Assembly: GCA_029237775.1 (NCBI GenBank)
Contig: JAQZBR010000001.1
Coordinates: 496,001-560,000 of the forward strand
DNA length: 64,000 nt
From: Bacteroidota bacterium
GTDB lineage: Bacteria; Bacteroidota; Bacteroidia; 2-12-FULL-35-15
Reading direction: 5' to 3'
Below the pieces are notes generated by a model, which did no database searches, was not told the origin of the DNA, and worked only from the letters and a program-made list of their open reading frames with translations. Both the position numbers and the translations under genes were made by a program. Below are positions 26,617 to 36,200 of the stretch, in pieces. Each line of letters begins with the position of its first letter. Position 1 is the stretch's first letter.

Positions 26617-29600
26617 TTAATTGGTGTTTTTGAGTTTAGTTATCGTGATTAATGTTTTGGTATCCTCATCTAGTTCAACTTCAGAACCTTGTGTAGCTTC
26701 CACAGAATCAACAAGTTCGAGGGAGGATGCCAAAATTTCCGCGCAAATATAGTTCAAATTATTATTGACTGCGGCATTAATAGCAGAATTTCTCTGAATT
26801 TTGACATCGATCCGGTCTGTAACGTCCAGATTACTATCCTTTCGAAGGTTCTGGATCCTGTTAACCAGTTCCCTGGCCAATCCCTCTTCCTTTAGCTCGG
26901 CAGTGATAGTAATATCAAGAGCCACAGTCAGTTGCCCCGAGTTTGACACTTTCCATCCCGGGATATCCACAGGTATGATCTCTACATCTTCTGTATCAAG
27001 CACAATAGATTCTCCTTCAAAACTCATGATGTATGTCCCTGTTTTTTCAATGCCGGAAATGATATCCTGAGCATTTGCAACAGCAAAGCTCTGAACCGAC
27101 TTCATGTGCTTACCGCATTTTTTGCCAAGGGTTTTGAAATTCAGCTTCAGATTCTTCACGATCTGAGTCTGAGACTCATTCACAAGCTCAAGTGTTTTCA
27201 CATTTACCTCAGAAAGGATCAAGTCCTTCACCGCCTCGATCTTGGATCTGTAAGAATCATCCAAAACCGGGATTTGAATTTTGTTCAATGGCTGACGCAC
27301 ACGAATATTTTCCTTCTTACGGATGGAAAGGATCATTGAAGAGATCTTCTGTGCGAGCTCCATTCTTTCTTCCAAATCTTTATCAATCAGCCCTTCAGTT
27401 ACGACAGGAAAATCACTCAGGTGGACTGAGCTTGCATTGTGTCTGCCCGTTGCGTTATTAAGATCTGAATATAGTCTGTCCATAAAGAATGGAGCGATGG
27501 GAGCTGCAAGCTGTGAGATCACTTCAAGACAACGATACAAGGTTTGATATGCTGATAGCTTATTCTGAACATGCTCCACTTTCTCCGAAGGAGTCCTTAC
27601 GGACCAGAAACGCCTTCTGCACAAGCGAACATACCAGTTACTCAAATGCTCATCGACAAAAGTTTCAATGTAACGCCCCGCGCGGTGTGGCTCATAATCA
27701 TTAAAAGCTTCATCCACTCTTTTAATAAGTGTGTTCAACTCAGAAATGATCCAGCGGTCTATTTCAGGACGATCCTTGACCGGCACCTCAGCTTCAGTAT
27801 AATTAAAACGATCAACATTAGCATAAAGCGCGAAGAATGAATACGTGTTATGAAGTGTACCGAAGAATTTACGCTGCACCTCAGCAATTCCGTCAATATC
27901 AAATTTCAGGTTATCCCATGGAGCAGCATTGGTGATCATGTACCAGCGTGTAGCATCCGGGCCGTATTGCTCAATAGTTTTGAAAGGGTCAACAGCATTG
28001 CCCAAACGCTTGCTCATTTTCTGTCCGTTCTTGTCAAGGACAAGTCCGTTCGAAACAACATTTTTAAATGCTACCGAATCAAAACACATTGTTGCAATAG
28101 CATGAAGTGTAAAAAACCAACCCCTTGTCTGGTCTACACCTTCCGCAATAAAATCGGCTGGGAAATATTTTTTTTCATCGATCAGCTCTTTATTCTCAAA
28201 AGGATAATGCAGCTGTGCATAAGGCATTGCACCCGAATCAAACCAAACATCGATGAGGTCAGGTTCGCGGAAAAGCTTTTTGCCATTACGTTCCAGAACA
28301 ATATTATCCGCGTACGGCTTGTGAAGATCGAATGTATCGTAATTCTCTTTGCTATTGTCACCGGGTTTGAAATCATGCAAAGGGTTTGATTTCATTACAC
28401 TTTTCAATACAGCATTTTCTATCTCTGATTTCAATTGTTCAGCTGAACCGATACAGATCTGCTCCGTACGGTCTTCGCTTGTCCAGATAGGAATCGGAAT
28501 ACCCCAGAAACGGGAACGTGATAAATTCCAGTCGTTAAGATTTTCCAACCAGTTACCAAAACGGCCGGTACCGGTCGATTCCGGCTTCCAGTTTATTGCT
28601 TTATTGAGTTCGATCAGACGATCTTTGTATGCTGTTGTTTTGATGAACCATGAATCAAGCGGATAATACAAAACCGGTTTATCTGTTCTCCAGCAATGCG
28701 GATAGCTGTGCTCGTATGTTTCTTTTTTGAAAAGATTTCCTTCTTCCTGCAGCTTTAGAACGATACGCTCGTCCACACTCAAATAAGCTTTTAGTTCCTT
28801 GATCTTCCCTGCTGCCTCAAGAATTTTTTTCTGATTCTTGAATTCAGCTTCTTTTTCTTCATCAGTTAAATAGGCCTCTTTCACATATTCTTCACCGAAA
28901 AGAAAAGTACCATCCTTTACTTCGGGAGCAAACTTTCCGCGCTTATCTACTAATGTTAAAGAACCGATCCCGTTTTGTTTTGCAACACGAAAATCGTCTG
29001 CACCAAAGCTCGGAGCAATGTGTACGATACCGGTTCCATCTTCCGTAGTAACGAAATCACCTGTGATCACCTTGAATGCGTCACCGTCATTCGGCTGAGC
29101 GAAACTTAGAAGCTGTTCATATTGAATTCCGGCAAGCTGTGAACCTTTCAGTGTTTTTACAATCTCAAAAGGGATCGCTTTATCACCTTCTTTGTATTCT
29201 TCGAGTTTAAGATCTTTGGCTTTGTCACTGAAATGTTTGCCGACAAGCTCTTTCGCGAGTACAACATTGATCGCCTTGTAAGTGAAAGGAGAGAAAGTCT
29301 TCACCAAAACGTAATCAATATTTTTGCCTACAGCAAGTGCAGTGTTGGAAGGTAATGTCCATGGCGTAGTCGTCCAGGCAAGGAAATAAACATCACCTGT
29401 AACATCAGCAAAATGAAGAGAATCTTTTGCGTTGCTGACTTTGAACATCGCAACCGCAGTTCTGTCTTTCACATTTCTGTAGCAGCCAGGTTGATTCAAC
29501 TCATGTGTTGAAAGCCCTGTCCCTGCAGCCGGAGAGTATGGCTGAATGGTAAATCCGTTATAGATGGAACCTTTAGAATACAGATTATTCAGCAGCCACC

Positions 29601-30084
29601 ATACACTTTCAATGTATTTATTATCATAAGTGATATACGGATTTTCCATATCCACCCAGTAACCCATCTTTGCAGTTACATCAGCCCACACATCAGTGTA
29701 TTTCATTACATCCTTGCGGCACTCAATGTTATACTGCTCAACAGTGATCTTCTTACCGATATCTTCTTTTGTGATCCCTAAAGTTTTTTCAACGCTTAAT
29801 TCGATTGGTAATCCATGCGTATCCCATCCGGCTTTACGCTTCACCTGAAAACCTTTTTGCGTTTTATAACGACAAAATATATCCTTGATGGAACGGGCCA
29901 TCACGTGATGAATTCCGGGCAAACCGTTAGCGCTTGGTGGGCCTTCATAAAACACAAAAGGGGCTTTGCCTTCACGCGAAGTGATCGACTTTTCAAATGT
30001 GTTGTTCTTGTCCCAGGTCAGCTGGATATCTTTTGCAGTCTGAGAAAGGTCCAGGCCTTTGTATTCTTTATATTTTAAGCTCAT
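26617..30084 (-). CDS. ileS: Isoleucyl-tRNA synthetase
   Basis: An 1155-residue class I synthetase that charges tRNA-Ile. The class I HIGH-type signature appears as GLPGIHHVMARS near residue 55, and the KMSKS loop as GQKMSKRLGN. WTTTPWTLPSN marks the editing (CP1) domain, which hydrolyses mischarged valine. The C-terminal anticodon-binding part follows. I see no Cys-rich zinc finger at the very end, consistent with the eukaryote-like, longer IleRS type common in Bacteroidota. It is first in the operon ileS - DksA-like. A -7 box TATCTTTG lies 23 bases before the ATG. Confidence 0.95.
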   Translation of the reverse strand: MSLKYKEYKGLDLSQTAKDIQLTWDKNNTFEKSITSREGKAPFVFYEGPPSANGLPGIHHVMARSIKDIFCRYKTQKGFQVKRKAGWDTHGLPIELSVEKTLGITKEDIGKKITVEQYNIECRKDVMKYTDVWADVTAKMGYWVDMENPYITYDNKYIESVWWLLNNLYSKGSIYNGFTIQPYSPAAGTGLSTHELNQPGCYRNVKDRTAVAMFKVSNAKDSLHFADVTGDVYFLAWTTTPWTLPSNTALAVGKNIDYVLVKTFSPFTYKAINVVLAKELVGKHFSDKAKDLKLEEYKEGDKAIPFEIVKTLKGSQLAGIQYEQLLSFAQPNDGDAFKVITGDFVTTEDGTGIVHIAPSFGADDFRVAKQNGIGSLTLVDKRGKFAPEVKDGTFLFGEEYVKEAYLTDEEKEAEFKNQKKILEAAGKIKELKAYLSVDERIVLKLQEEGNLFKKETYEHSYPHCWRTDKPVLYYPLDSWFIKTTAYKDRLIELNKAINWKPESTGTGRFGNWLENLNDWNLSRSRFWGIPIPIWTSEDRTEQICIGSAEQLKSEIENAVLKSVMKSNPLHDFKPGDNSKENYDTFDLHKPYADNIVLERNGKKLFREPDLIDVWFDSGAMPYAQLHYPFENKELIDEKKYFPADFIAEGVDQTRGWFFTLHAIATMCFDSVAFKNVVSNGLVLDKNGQKMSKRLGNAVDPFKTIEQYGPDATRWYMITNAAPWDNLKFDIDGIAEVQRKFFGTLHNTYSFFALYANVDRFNYTEAEVPVKDRPEIDRWIISELNTLIKRVDEAFNDYEPHRAGRYIETFVDEHLSNWYVRLCRRRFWSVRTPSEKVEHVQNKLSAYQTLYRCLEVISQLAAPIAPFFMDRLYSDLNNATGRHNASSVHLSDFPVVTEGLIDKDLEERMELAQKISSMILSIRKKENIRVRQPLNKIQIPVLDDSYRSKIEAVKDLILSEVNVKTLELVNESQTQIVKNLKLNFKTLGKKCGKHMKSVQSFAVANAQDIISGIEKTGTYIMSFEGESIVLDTEDVEIIPVDIPGWKVSNSGQLTVALDITITAELKEEGLARELVNRIQNLRKDSNLDVTDRIDVKIQRNSAINAAVNNNLNYICAEILASSLELVDSVEATQGSEVELDEDTKTLITITKLKNTN

Positions 30085-30106
30085 AATACGTTGTTAAAAA
30101 GGAGGG

Positions 30107-30114
30107 CAAAGATA
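30107..30114 (-). promoter_or_regulatory. -7 box of ileS
   Basis: Minus-strand TATCTTTG, an exact consensus match, 22 bases before the ileS ATG. A weak or absent -33 box. Confidence 0.55.
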
Positions 30115-30164
30115 CTATTTTGGATGTTAAAAACCTATTCCTCTTGTCCGCGAAAAGGAACGAA

Positions 30165-30196
30165 AAAGCCCCGCATACGAGGTACACAGGGCTAAA
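30165..30196 (-). terminator. Weak terminator after the RidA-family gene
   Basis: Minus-strand AGCCC / GGGCT stem with a 17-base loop and a following TTTTT. The stem is short, so this is tentative; it lies between the RidA stop and the ileS promoter. Confidence 0.35.
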
Positions 30197-30211
30197 TAAA
30201 TTAAGGAGAAA

Positions 30212-30628
30212 TTAAATAGTCGCAATCACCTTCAGCTCAATTGCAATGGGTGTTGGCAGACAATTGATCTCAATCGTAGTGCGGCAGGGCTGGTTATCTT
30301 TGAACCATTCCGCATACACACGGTTATAAATAGCGAAATCATCTTTCATGTTAGTGAGGAATACCTGCACGTCAACAATGTTATCCCAGCTGCTACCGGC
30401 ATCTTCCAATATGTATTTAATGTTTTGAAATACGCTTCTGCATTGTGTTTCTATATCGTAAGAAACGATGTTCCCCTTTTCATCTAATTCAACACCCGGA
30501 ATTTTTTTTGTTCCGCGTTCTCTCGGTCCCACGCCAGACAAGAATAGTAAGTTGCCTACCTTACGTGCGTGTGGATATGCACCAACCGGCTCCGGTGCCT
30601 TGCTTGAATTTATTCTGTCTTCACTCAT
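30212..30628 (-). CDS. RidA-family protein, possible 2-aminomuconate deaminase
   Basis: A 138-residue member of the RidA (YjgF/YER057c/UK114) family: GNLLFLSGVGPRE, the SWDNIVDVQVFLTNMKDDF region, and the end with the conserved Arg in CRTTIEINCLP and IELKVIA. Family members hydrolyse reactive imines or enamines. The opening APEPVGAYPHARKVGNLLF resembles 2-aminomuconate deaminase from tryptophan or nitrobenzene breakdown more than housekeeping RidA. That assignment, and a link to the aldehyde dehydrogenase at 16055, is inference. The protein is cytoplasmic, normally a trimer. It has its own -7 box and probably its own weak terminator. Confidence 0.82.
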   Translation of the reverse strand: MSEDRINSSKAPEPVGAYPHARKVGNLLFLSGVGPRERGTKKIPGVELDEKGNIVSYDIETQCRSVFQNIKYILEDAGSSWDNIVDVQVFLTNMKDDFAIYNRVYAEWFKDNQPCRTTIEINCLPTPIAIELKVIATI

Positions 30629-30651
30629 TGTATATCTAATATTAAGAGCCG

Positions 30652-30659
30652 CAAATATA
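30652..30659 (-). promoter_or_regulatory. -7 box of the RidA-family gene
   Basis: Minus-strand TATATTTG, matching TAnnTTTG, 23 bases before the ATG. A partial -33 box (TTGT) lies 19 bases further upstream. Confidence 0.5.
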
Positions 30660-30778
30660 GAGTTATCACTTTATAAATACAATTAGTAAAAGTGCAAGGT
30701 TTCCTTTGTAGAAAAAACATTGCGTTCACCGCATACCTGAAATCATTCCTTTGCAGAATTCGCTAATCCACAAAATGG

Positions 30779-30843
30779 TTTTGCATTATTTGCAAATCTA
30801 AGAGTCAGATCAAAAACCGCCCCTCGCATTTTGCATTAATTGC
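30779..30843. promoter_or_regulatory. Operator-like direct repeat upstream of the gene at 30944
   Basis: TTTTGCATTATTTGC (30779-30793) recurs as TTTTGCATTAATTGC (30829-30843), 50 bases apart. The first copy is part of the dyad TTGCA-N5-TGCAA. Both lie upstream of a promoter at 30898. The spacing is close to five helical turns, as for a pair of regulator sites. Confidence 0.45.
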
Positions 30844-30897
30844 TATATATCCCAAAGCCTGTGCAACATCCCGTTTTAACAGGGCATACAGCCTTCC

Positions 30898-30905
30898 TAC
30901 CTTTG
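30898..30905 (+). promoter_or_regulatory. Promoter of the gene at 30944
   Basis: TACCTTTG matches the -7 consensus; a near -33 box TTTA (30875-30878) lies 19 bases upstream. Predicted start of transcription is about 30 bases before the ATG. Confidence 0.55.
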
Positions 30906-30943
30906 ATGTATAGTTCAACAGTCAAACTAAAATCTAAAAGATC

Positions 30944-32224
30944 ATGAAAAATTTAATGAAAATATTGCTGATTAACCTGGTGATAACCGGGAATTATGCG
31001 CATGCTCAGGATACAATTATCAAAATGAATAATACTATTATAGTGGCAAAGGTGATTGAGGTTTCCTCCGGGTCTATACGGTATATAAGTCCGCAGGATG
31101 TTTCAGGACCTACTTATATTGTTAACAAGGATGAAATAGCAAAAATCATATACAAGAACGGGGCAACGGACGTTTTCAACACAGCCATCGGATCTGATAA
31201 AAAAGCTGCCGAAACAATTAGTAAAACTCCAAAATATATTTTGGTCCTGGTAGACGGTACAAAATTAAAAGGTACGATCAAGTCCCAAAGCACAAAAGAG
31301 ATCGTGTTCATCGATGATAATTTTGGCGAAAAAACTGTGAGCAAAGAAAAGATCAAAAAACAAACCCTTGAATACGGAGAGTTGCCAACTGCGTTCACCC
31401 TTAGAGACGGGACTATTATCAATGGACAGATCCTTAATAAAAACGGAACCGAATATGTTGTTGAGACCAAAGAGTTAGGAACAATAACTATTCCGGCCTC
31501 TAAGATCAAATCTATTAGAGATCTCAATGAAGCAATAGTAACGAATGAAGGGAAGATCTGGTTTAAGAATCCGAATTCAACACGTTATCTGTTTGCCCCC
31601 TCTGCATTTCAGTTAAAAAAAGGTGAAGGTTATTATCAGAATATTTATGGTGCCGGCAATGCCGTAAACTATGGGTTGAGCGATCATTTAACAATCGGTG
31701 GCGGATTGCTTGGCCCTGTAGGTGTTTATGTTAATACAAAACTAGGTTTTAAGATTCATGACATGGTTCATATAGGCGTTGGTGCAATCGCAGGTAATGC
31801 CCTATTTCCGGTTAACGGAAACAATCTTGGGGTCGGGCTTGGGTTTGGCGTTTTAACTCTTGGAAATTACGACCACAACATCACACTAGGAGGCGGATAT
31901 GGCTTTATAAACAGCGGAGGAACAACAGGTGCCATGGAAAAACCGGTATTCGTGGCTAACGGAATGGCAAGGGTCGGAAAGAAATTCGCACTTGTGTCGG
32001 AAAACTGGATCATCAATGTTAATGGCCCCGGACTTTTTAAAAATGATGAACACAAAGGCTCACATTACGATACGTTTTTTTCATATGCTTTCCGGTATAT
32101 GGGAGAAAATTCCACTCTTGACGCAGGTTTCTTAAACACACCTGCCCTTATCAAAGAAGGATGGTATGTCGGGATCCCATATATAGGATTTGTAATCCGG
32201 TTCGGGGATTATAAAGACCAATAA
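30944..32224 (+). CDS. Exported protein with repeated small beta modules
   Basis: A 426-residue protein with a signal peptide (about 1-22, ending AHAQD). The first half contains three similar segments reading roughly 'hydrophobic-x-G-x-x-[IL]-x-G-x-[IV]': TIIKMNNTIIVAKVIEV, VLVDGTKLKGTIKSQS and FTLRDGTIINGQILNK. Each is followed by a short conserved tail ending in KIKS or KIKK, which suggests small SH3-like or barrel repeats. The second half is glycine-rich with alternating strands (HLTIGGGLLGPVGVYV, LGVGLGFGVLTLG), as in outer-membrane barrels. No family is recognised. It is a single-gene unit with its own promoter, operator-like repeats and a terminator shared with the convergent sprF-like gene. 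Confidence 0.65.
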   Translation: MKNLMKILLINLVITGNYAHAQDTIIKMNNTIIVAKVIEVSSGSIRYISPQDVSGPTYIVNKDEIAKIIYKNGATDVFNTAIGSDKKAAETISKTPKYILVLVDGTKLKGTIKSQSTKEIVFIDDNFGEKTVSKEKIKKQTLEYGELPTAFTLRDGTIINGQILNKNGTEYVVETKELGTITIPASKIKSIRDLNEAIVTNEGKIWFKNPNSTRYLFAPSAFQLKKGEGYYQNIYGAGNAVNYGLSDHLTIGGGLLGPVGVYVNTKLGFKIHDMVHIGVGAIAGNALFPVNGNNLGVGLGFGVLTLGNYDHNITLGGGYGFINSGGTTGAMEKPVFVANGMARVGKKFALVSENWIINVNGPGLFKNDEHKGSHYDTFFSYAFRYMGENSTLDAGFLNTPALIKEGWYVGIPYIGFVIRFGDYKDQ

Positions 32225-32255
32225 AAAAAAGGGAAGCAAATGCTTCCCTTTTTTT
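32223..32255. terminator. Bidirectional terminator
   Basis: AAAAAAAGGGAAGCA / TGCTTCCCTTTTTTT, a hairpin with A and T runs on both sides, between the stop codons of two convergent genes. It should stop transcription from both directions. Confidence 0.9.
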
Positions 32256-33183
32256 ATAGAAAACTAACCCTTGTTTTTCTATATTTTTTTGGCAGTTCGT
32301 AGCTCAACATGATCTCATGACTACCGTAATTATATTTCATTGTTTTCAACCCATACGACCAGTCGTAAGAATAACCCACATGAAAATTATCTGAAATATA
32401 ATACCCTGCTAAAAGGCCGACCGCGTCACCTGTGCGGAACATTGCCCCGATCCTGAATTTCTGATGTATGATGAATGTAGTGGTAAGATCTGCTTCAACA
32501 GGCGCTGCATTCGTTGCTTTAATGAATGTTGTCGGCTTAAATTCCAGATCTTCATTTATCTTTATCAACCCTCCCGCAATAAAAAAGTAGTGACGAACCA
32601 CCTGTGTCTGTTTTAATGTGAAGCCCACTTCTCCTGTACTGAAATTATTTTCCAGTAACTTAGGTGTTGATACTCCTGCGTAAAAACGTGGCGCAGAATA
32701 AAACATTCCAAAGCCGAAGTTCGGCAACACCTTGCTTCTTACATCATTCTGAAAAGCCGGGTCGTTTTTTTCATCCAGTAACAGCGAGTTCAGCTTCACT
32801 TCCATGTAATTAAGTCCGCCCTTTAACCCAAACGCAAGCTTGGAATTTTGAGTGATCCTCAGTCGGTAAGCGAAATCTGCATTAACACCCATGTTTTTCG
32901 AGGGCCCTGCTTTATCATTCGTTGCCGAAAGCCCTACGCCTATCTTGCTATTCATTGCATTATGTACAGTAAGTGTCTGAGAAACTGGTGCTCCTTCGAA
33001 GCTTACCCATTGCGAACGATGCAACAATGTTGCAGTAAACGCATCCCGGCTACCGGCATATGCAGGATTCACAGCCAGTGTATTGTACATATAATGGGTA
33101 TACATCGCTTCCTGTTGCGCTACGCCTTTTATGCTTATTATGATCAACCCTACTGACAGTAATTCTTTGTATAAATTTTTCAT
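32254..33183 (-). CDS. PorP/SprF-family T9SS membrane protein
   Basis: A 309-residue member of the PorP/SprF family. The signal peptide ends near VAQQ, followed by the family signature EAMYTHYMYNTLAVNPAYAGSR and closing barrel strands including GAMFRTGDAVGLLAGYYI and VGYSYDWSYGL. Members sit in the outer membrane; SprF of Flavobacterium johnsoniae is needed to export and attach the giant adhesin SprB. The gene lies 35 bases downstream of the 2678-residue adhesin on the same strand, the same order as sprB-sprF, so it is very likely the dedicated partner of that adhesin. It ends at a strong bidirectional terminator. Confidence 0.92.
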   Translation of the reverse strand: MKNLYKELLSVGLIIISIKGVAQQEAMYTHYMYNTLAVNPAYAGSRDAFTATLLHRSQWVSFEGAPVSQTLTVHNAMNSKIGVGLSATNDKAGPSKNMGVNADFAYRLRITQNSKLAFGLKGGLNYMEVKLNSLLLDEKNDPAFQNDVRSKVLPNFGFGMFYSAPRFYAGVSTPKLLENNFSTGEVGFTLKQTQVVRHYFFIAGGLIKINEDLEFKPTTFIKATNAAPVEADLTTTFIIHQKFRIGAMFRTGDAVGLLAGYYISDNFHVGYSYDWSYGLKTMKYNYGSHEIMLSYELPKKYRKTRVSFL

Positions 33184-33218
33184 CTTTTCTCAATTTTAAT
33201 TACATCACGTTATCTCCG

Positions 33219-36200
33219 TTATCTGTTCAAATAAATATATCCGGTGTATGGCTTGGTGCCGTCCCCAAGATCAAGCACATAATAGTATGTTCCAACAGGA
33301 AGCTTATCGCCACCCAACTGTATATCCTGTTTTGTACTTCCATCCCATTCATTGTTATAAGGGCTCGACTCATGAACTGCATTCCCCCAACGATTAAACA
33401 CAACAAGCTTGTTTCCTTTGAATCGTTCAATTCCTTTTATTACAAACTGATCGTTAACACCATCTCCGTTTGGAGAGAATCCTTCAGGAACAGAGAACTG
33501 GTCTTCCACCTTCACAATAACTTCTGAAGAATCGGCACAACGCCCGTTATTAGAAGCAACCAGGGTAACGGTATAAGTACCTGCGGTTAAGAACGTATGT
33601 TCAGGATCATTCACATTCGCTGTTGAACCGTCACCAAAATTCCAGCTGAATGTATTTGCATTCTGACTGTTATTGGAAAAATCAACCTCGAATGGCGCAA
33701 CTCCTGTAAGTTCGATCGTTCCGGAAGAGATCGTTGCTTCAGGAACAACAGGGCTTTCGCTAACGACTACGGTGTCGCAGCTTGTACAGCCGTAATTATT
33801 TGTCGCGAGAACATAATAGATTCCGGTTTGATTCACACTGGCTGCACTCGCATTATTACCTGCAATAATATTTCCTCCTATCGTATTCCAGGAATAATTA
33901 ACAACATTTCCGGTCGCAGTAACATCAAGATCAATTGGATTTGCTCCGCAATCGATCTGGCGCTCATCACCTGCATCAACAACAGGAAGCGCATTTATAT
34001 TAATATTAAAAGTGTCTGATGCAATACACATTCCCTGGGTAGTGTACACTATAGAATACGTTCCGGGAGTGCTTGCAGAGATATTTATTTCGCCATTTGA
34101 GCTAAGCGCTATACCTGAATTAGCACAAGTGAACAATCCACCTGGAGTACCCAAAACCGTTGGAAGCTGGTTAGCGGATGAATGACAGAATGCAGCTGCC
34201 GCGTAATTTACAATTGCTTTGTCAGCTTCATGAATTATGAGTGAGCTTGTTGATGTAGCCTGTGCACAACCACCACTTGCAGCAACAGTGTTTGTAATAG
34301 TATAAGTTCCCGGAGTGCTTGCAGACAAATCAACTTGTCCGGTAGTTTGGTCAAGCACCAATCCTTGTGTGGATGTAAATATTCCACTTGAGCCGCCATT
34401 AACGATTGCAGGAAGAGGGTCAATTGCGTTACTGCAGTATCCACCCGCATTAAAACTAAAATCTGCAATCAGGCCATTCGTAATATTTAAAGAAACGGTT
34501 GATGAATCAGGGCATGTTCCTGAAGTGATATAAGAAACATTATAGGATCCTGCCGAGCTGTTCGTCAGATTAATTGCACCTGTTAAATTATCTATGCTGA
34601 GAGATGCTGAAGAAGAACTAAAAATTCCACCTTGTGTGCCTGTAACCACAGGAGTAGGATTTGTTCCTGTTATACAGAAAGAAGAAGAACTGAAAGCAAA
34701 TGATGGATTGTCGCGAGGTGTTATTGTTAATACCAATTCATCTGTCACTGAAGGACAAGGTCCTGACGGATCATTTGAAGTTCCAGTAAGGATCACACTT
34801 CCGGCCAAAACATCTGCTGCAGAAGGTGTGTAAATTGCATTCGCTAAAGAAGTATTGTTAAACGAACCTGAGCCGTTGCTGCTCCAGACAAACGAGCCTG
34901 ATCCTCCTCCTGCGATTCCGGAAGCTGCATATTCTGCTCCTTCACAGATTGTTGCATCTGCACCAACAGCCATTGTAGCAACAGGATGAATTGTCAGTGA
35001 TACGGTATCGTTAACTGAAGGGCAAGCACCTGCAGGATCATTCGTGCTAAAGTAAAACTCAACAGTTCCATTGGCGATATCTGAAGAGGAAGGTGAATAA
35101 TTTGCAGACATGCTGGCAGCATTGTCAAATGTGCCTGAGCCTGTACTTGTCCAGATCGCAGAAGAAGCGCCACCACCGATATTGCCATTAAGAACATACT
35201 GATTTGTTGAGCAAATGTCAGCATCAATACCGGCATTCACTGTTGGCATTGGATCAATAACAAGTGTCATCGCATCTGAAACGGTTGCACAAGGACCTGA
35301 TGGATCATTTGTAGTTAACGTTAAGGTCACCGAACCTGAAGCTATATCAGACAATGAGGGCAGATATGTAGCTGAAGCCAGTGTGTTATCATCAAATGTT
35401 CCTGTTCCGCTTGTTGTCCACGCAAGAGATGAAGCACCTCCGCTGATCGAACCTGTGAGCTTATAAGAAGATCCGGCACAAATTGACGTGTCAACACCTG
35501 CATAAGCCCTTGCTATAGGATTTATTACAATATTCATTTCATCCGTTACCGCAGGGCAAGTACCTGCAGGATCGTTTGAAGTTAAAGTCAATGTTACATT
35601 GCCTGAAGTTACATCGGCCATAGAAGGTGTATATACTGCAGAAGCCGATGAGCTGTCATCAAAGCTTCCGGTTCCATTACTTGTCCAGGTCAGGGAAGTG
35701 GCACCACCTGATACACTTCCGGATAACGTATAAGTAGAACCTGAACAAATAACTGCGTCTGAGGACGCATTGGCAAGGGCCGCAGGTTCGATAGTTAAAA
35801 CCATTGCGTCAGATACCGCAGGACAAGGCCCGGCAGGATCATTTGTTGTTAATGTCAGGATCAGGTTGCCTGCATTTATATCCGCGTGGGAAGGTGTGTA
35901 AACCGCCAAAGGAGATGTATTATCATCGAACGCTCCGGTACCTGAGCTGCTCCATGTCAATGATGAAGCCGCACCGCTGATTGCACCGGTAAGTGCATAT
36001 GTGTTGCCTTCGCAAACTGCAGCATCTGCCCCTGCAAAAGCATTCGACACACGGTTGATAGTGATGGTCATCTCATCAGTAACTGCAGGACACATACCTG
36101 CAGGATCATTGGTAGATAATGTAAGTGTTACACTTCCAGCTCCCATATCTGCAGACGAAGGTGTATATACAGCACTCGCAGAAGTGTTATCATCGAAAGA

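Noticed and set aside
25938-26652. Long plus-strand frames opposite the H1-like tail, rich in Arg/Phe/Cys or Ala/Phe/Thr
   Set aside because: They are mirror images of the Lys/Ala/Pro codon repeats on the minus strand. They have no family resemblance, promoter or ribosome-binding site.
27106-28666. Overlapping plus-strand frames within ileS
   Set aside because: They are antisense shadows of the synthetase; none shows a domain, and they overlap one another in several frames.
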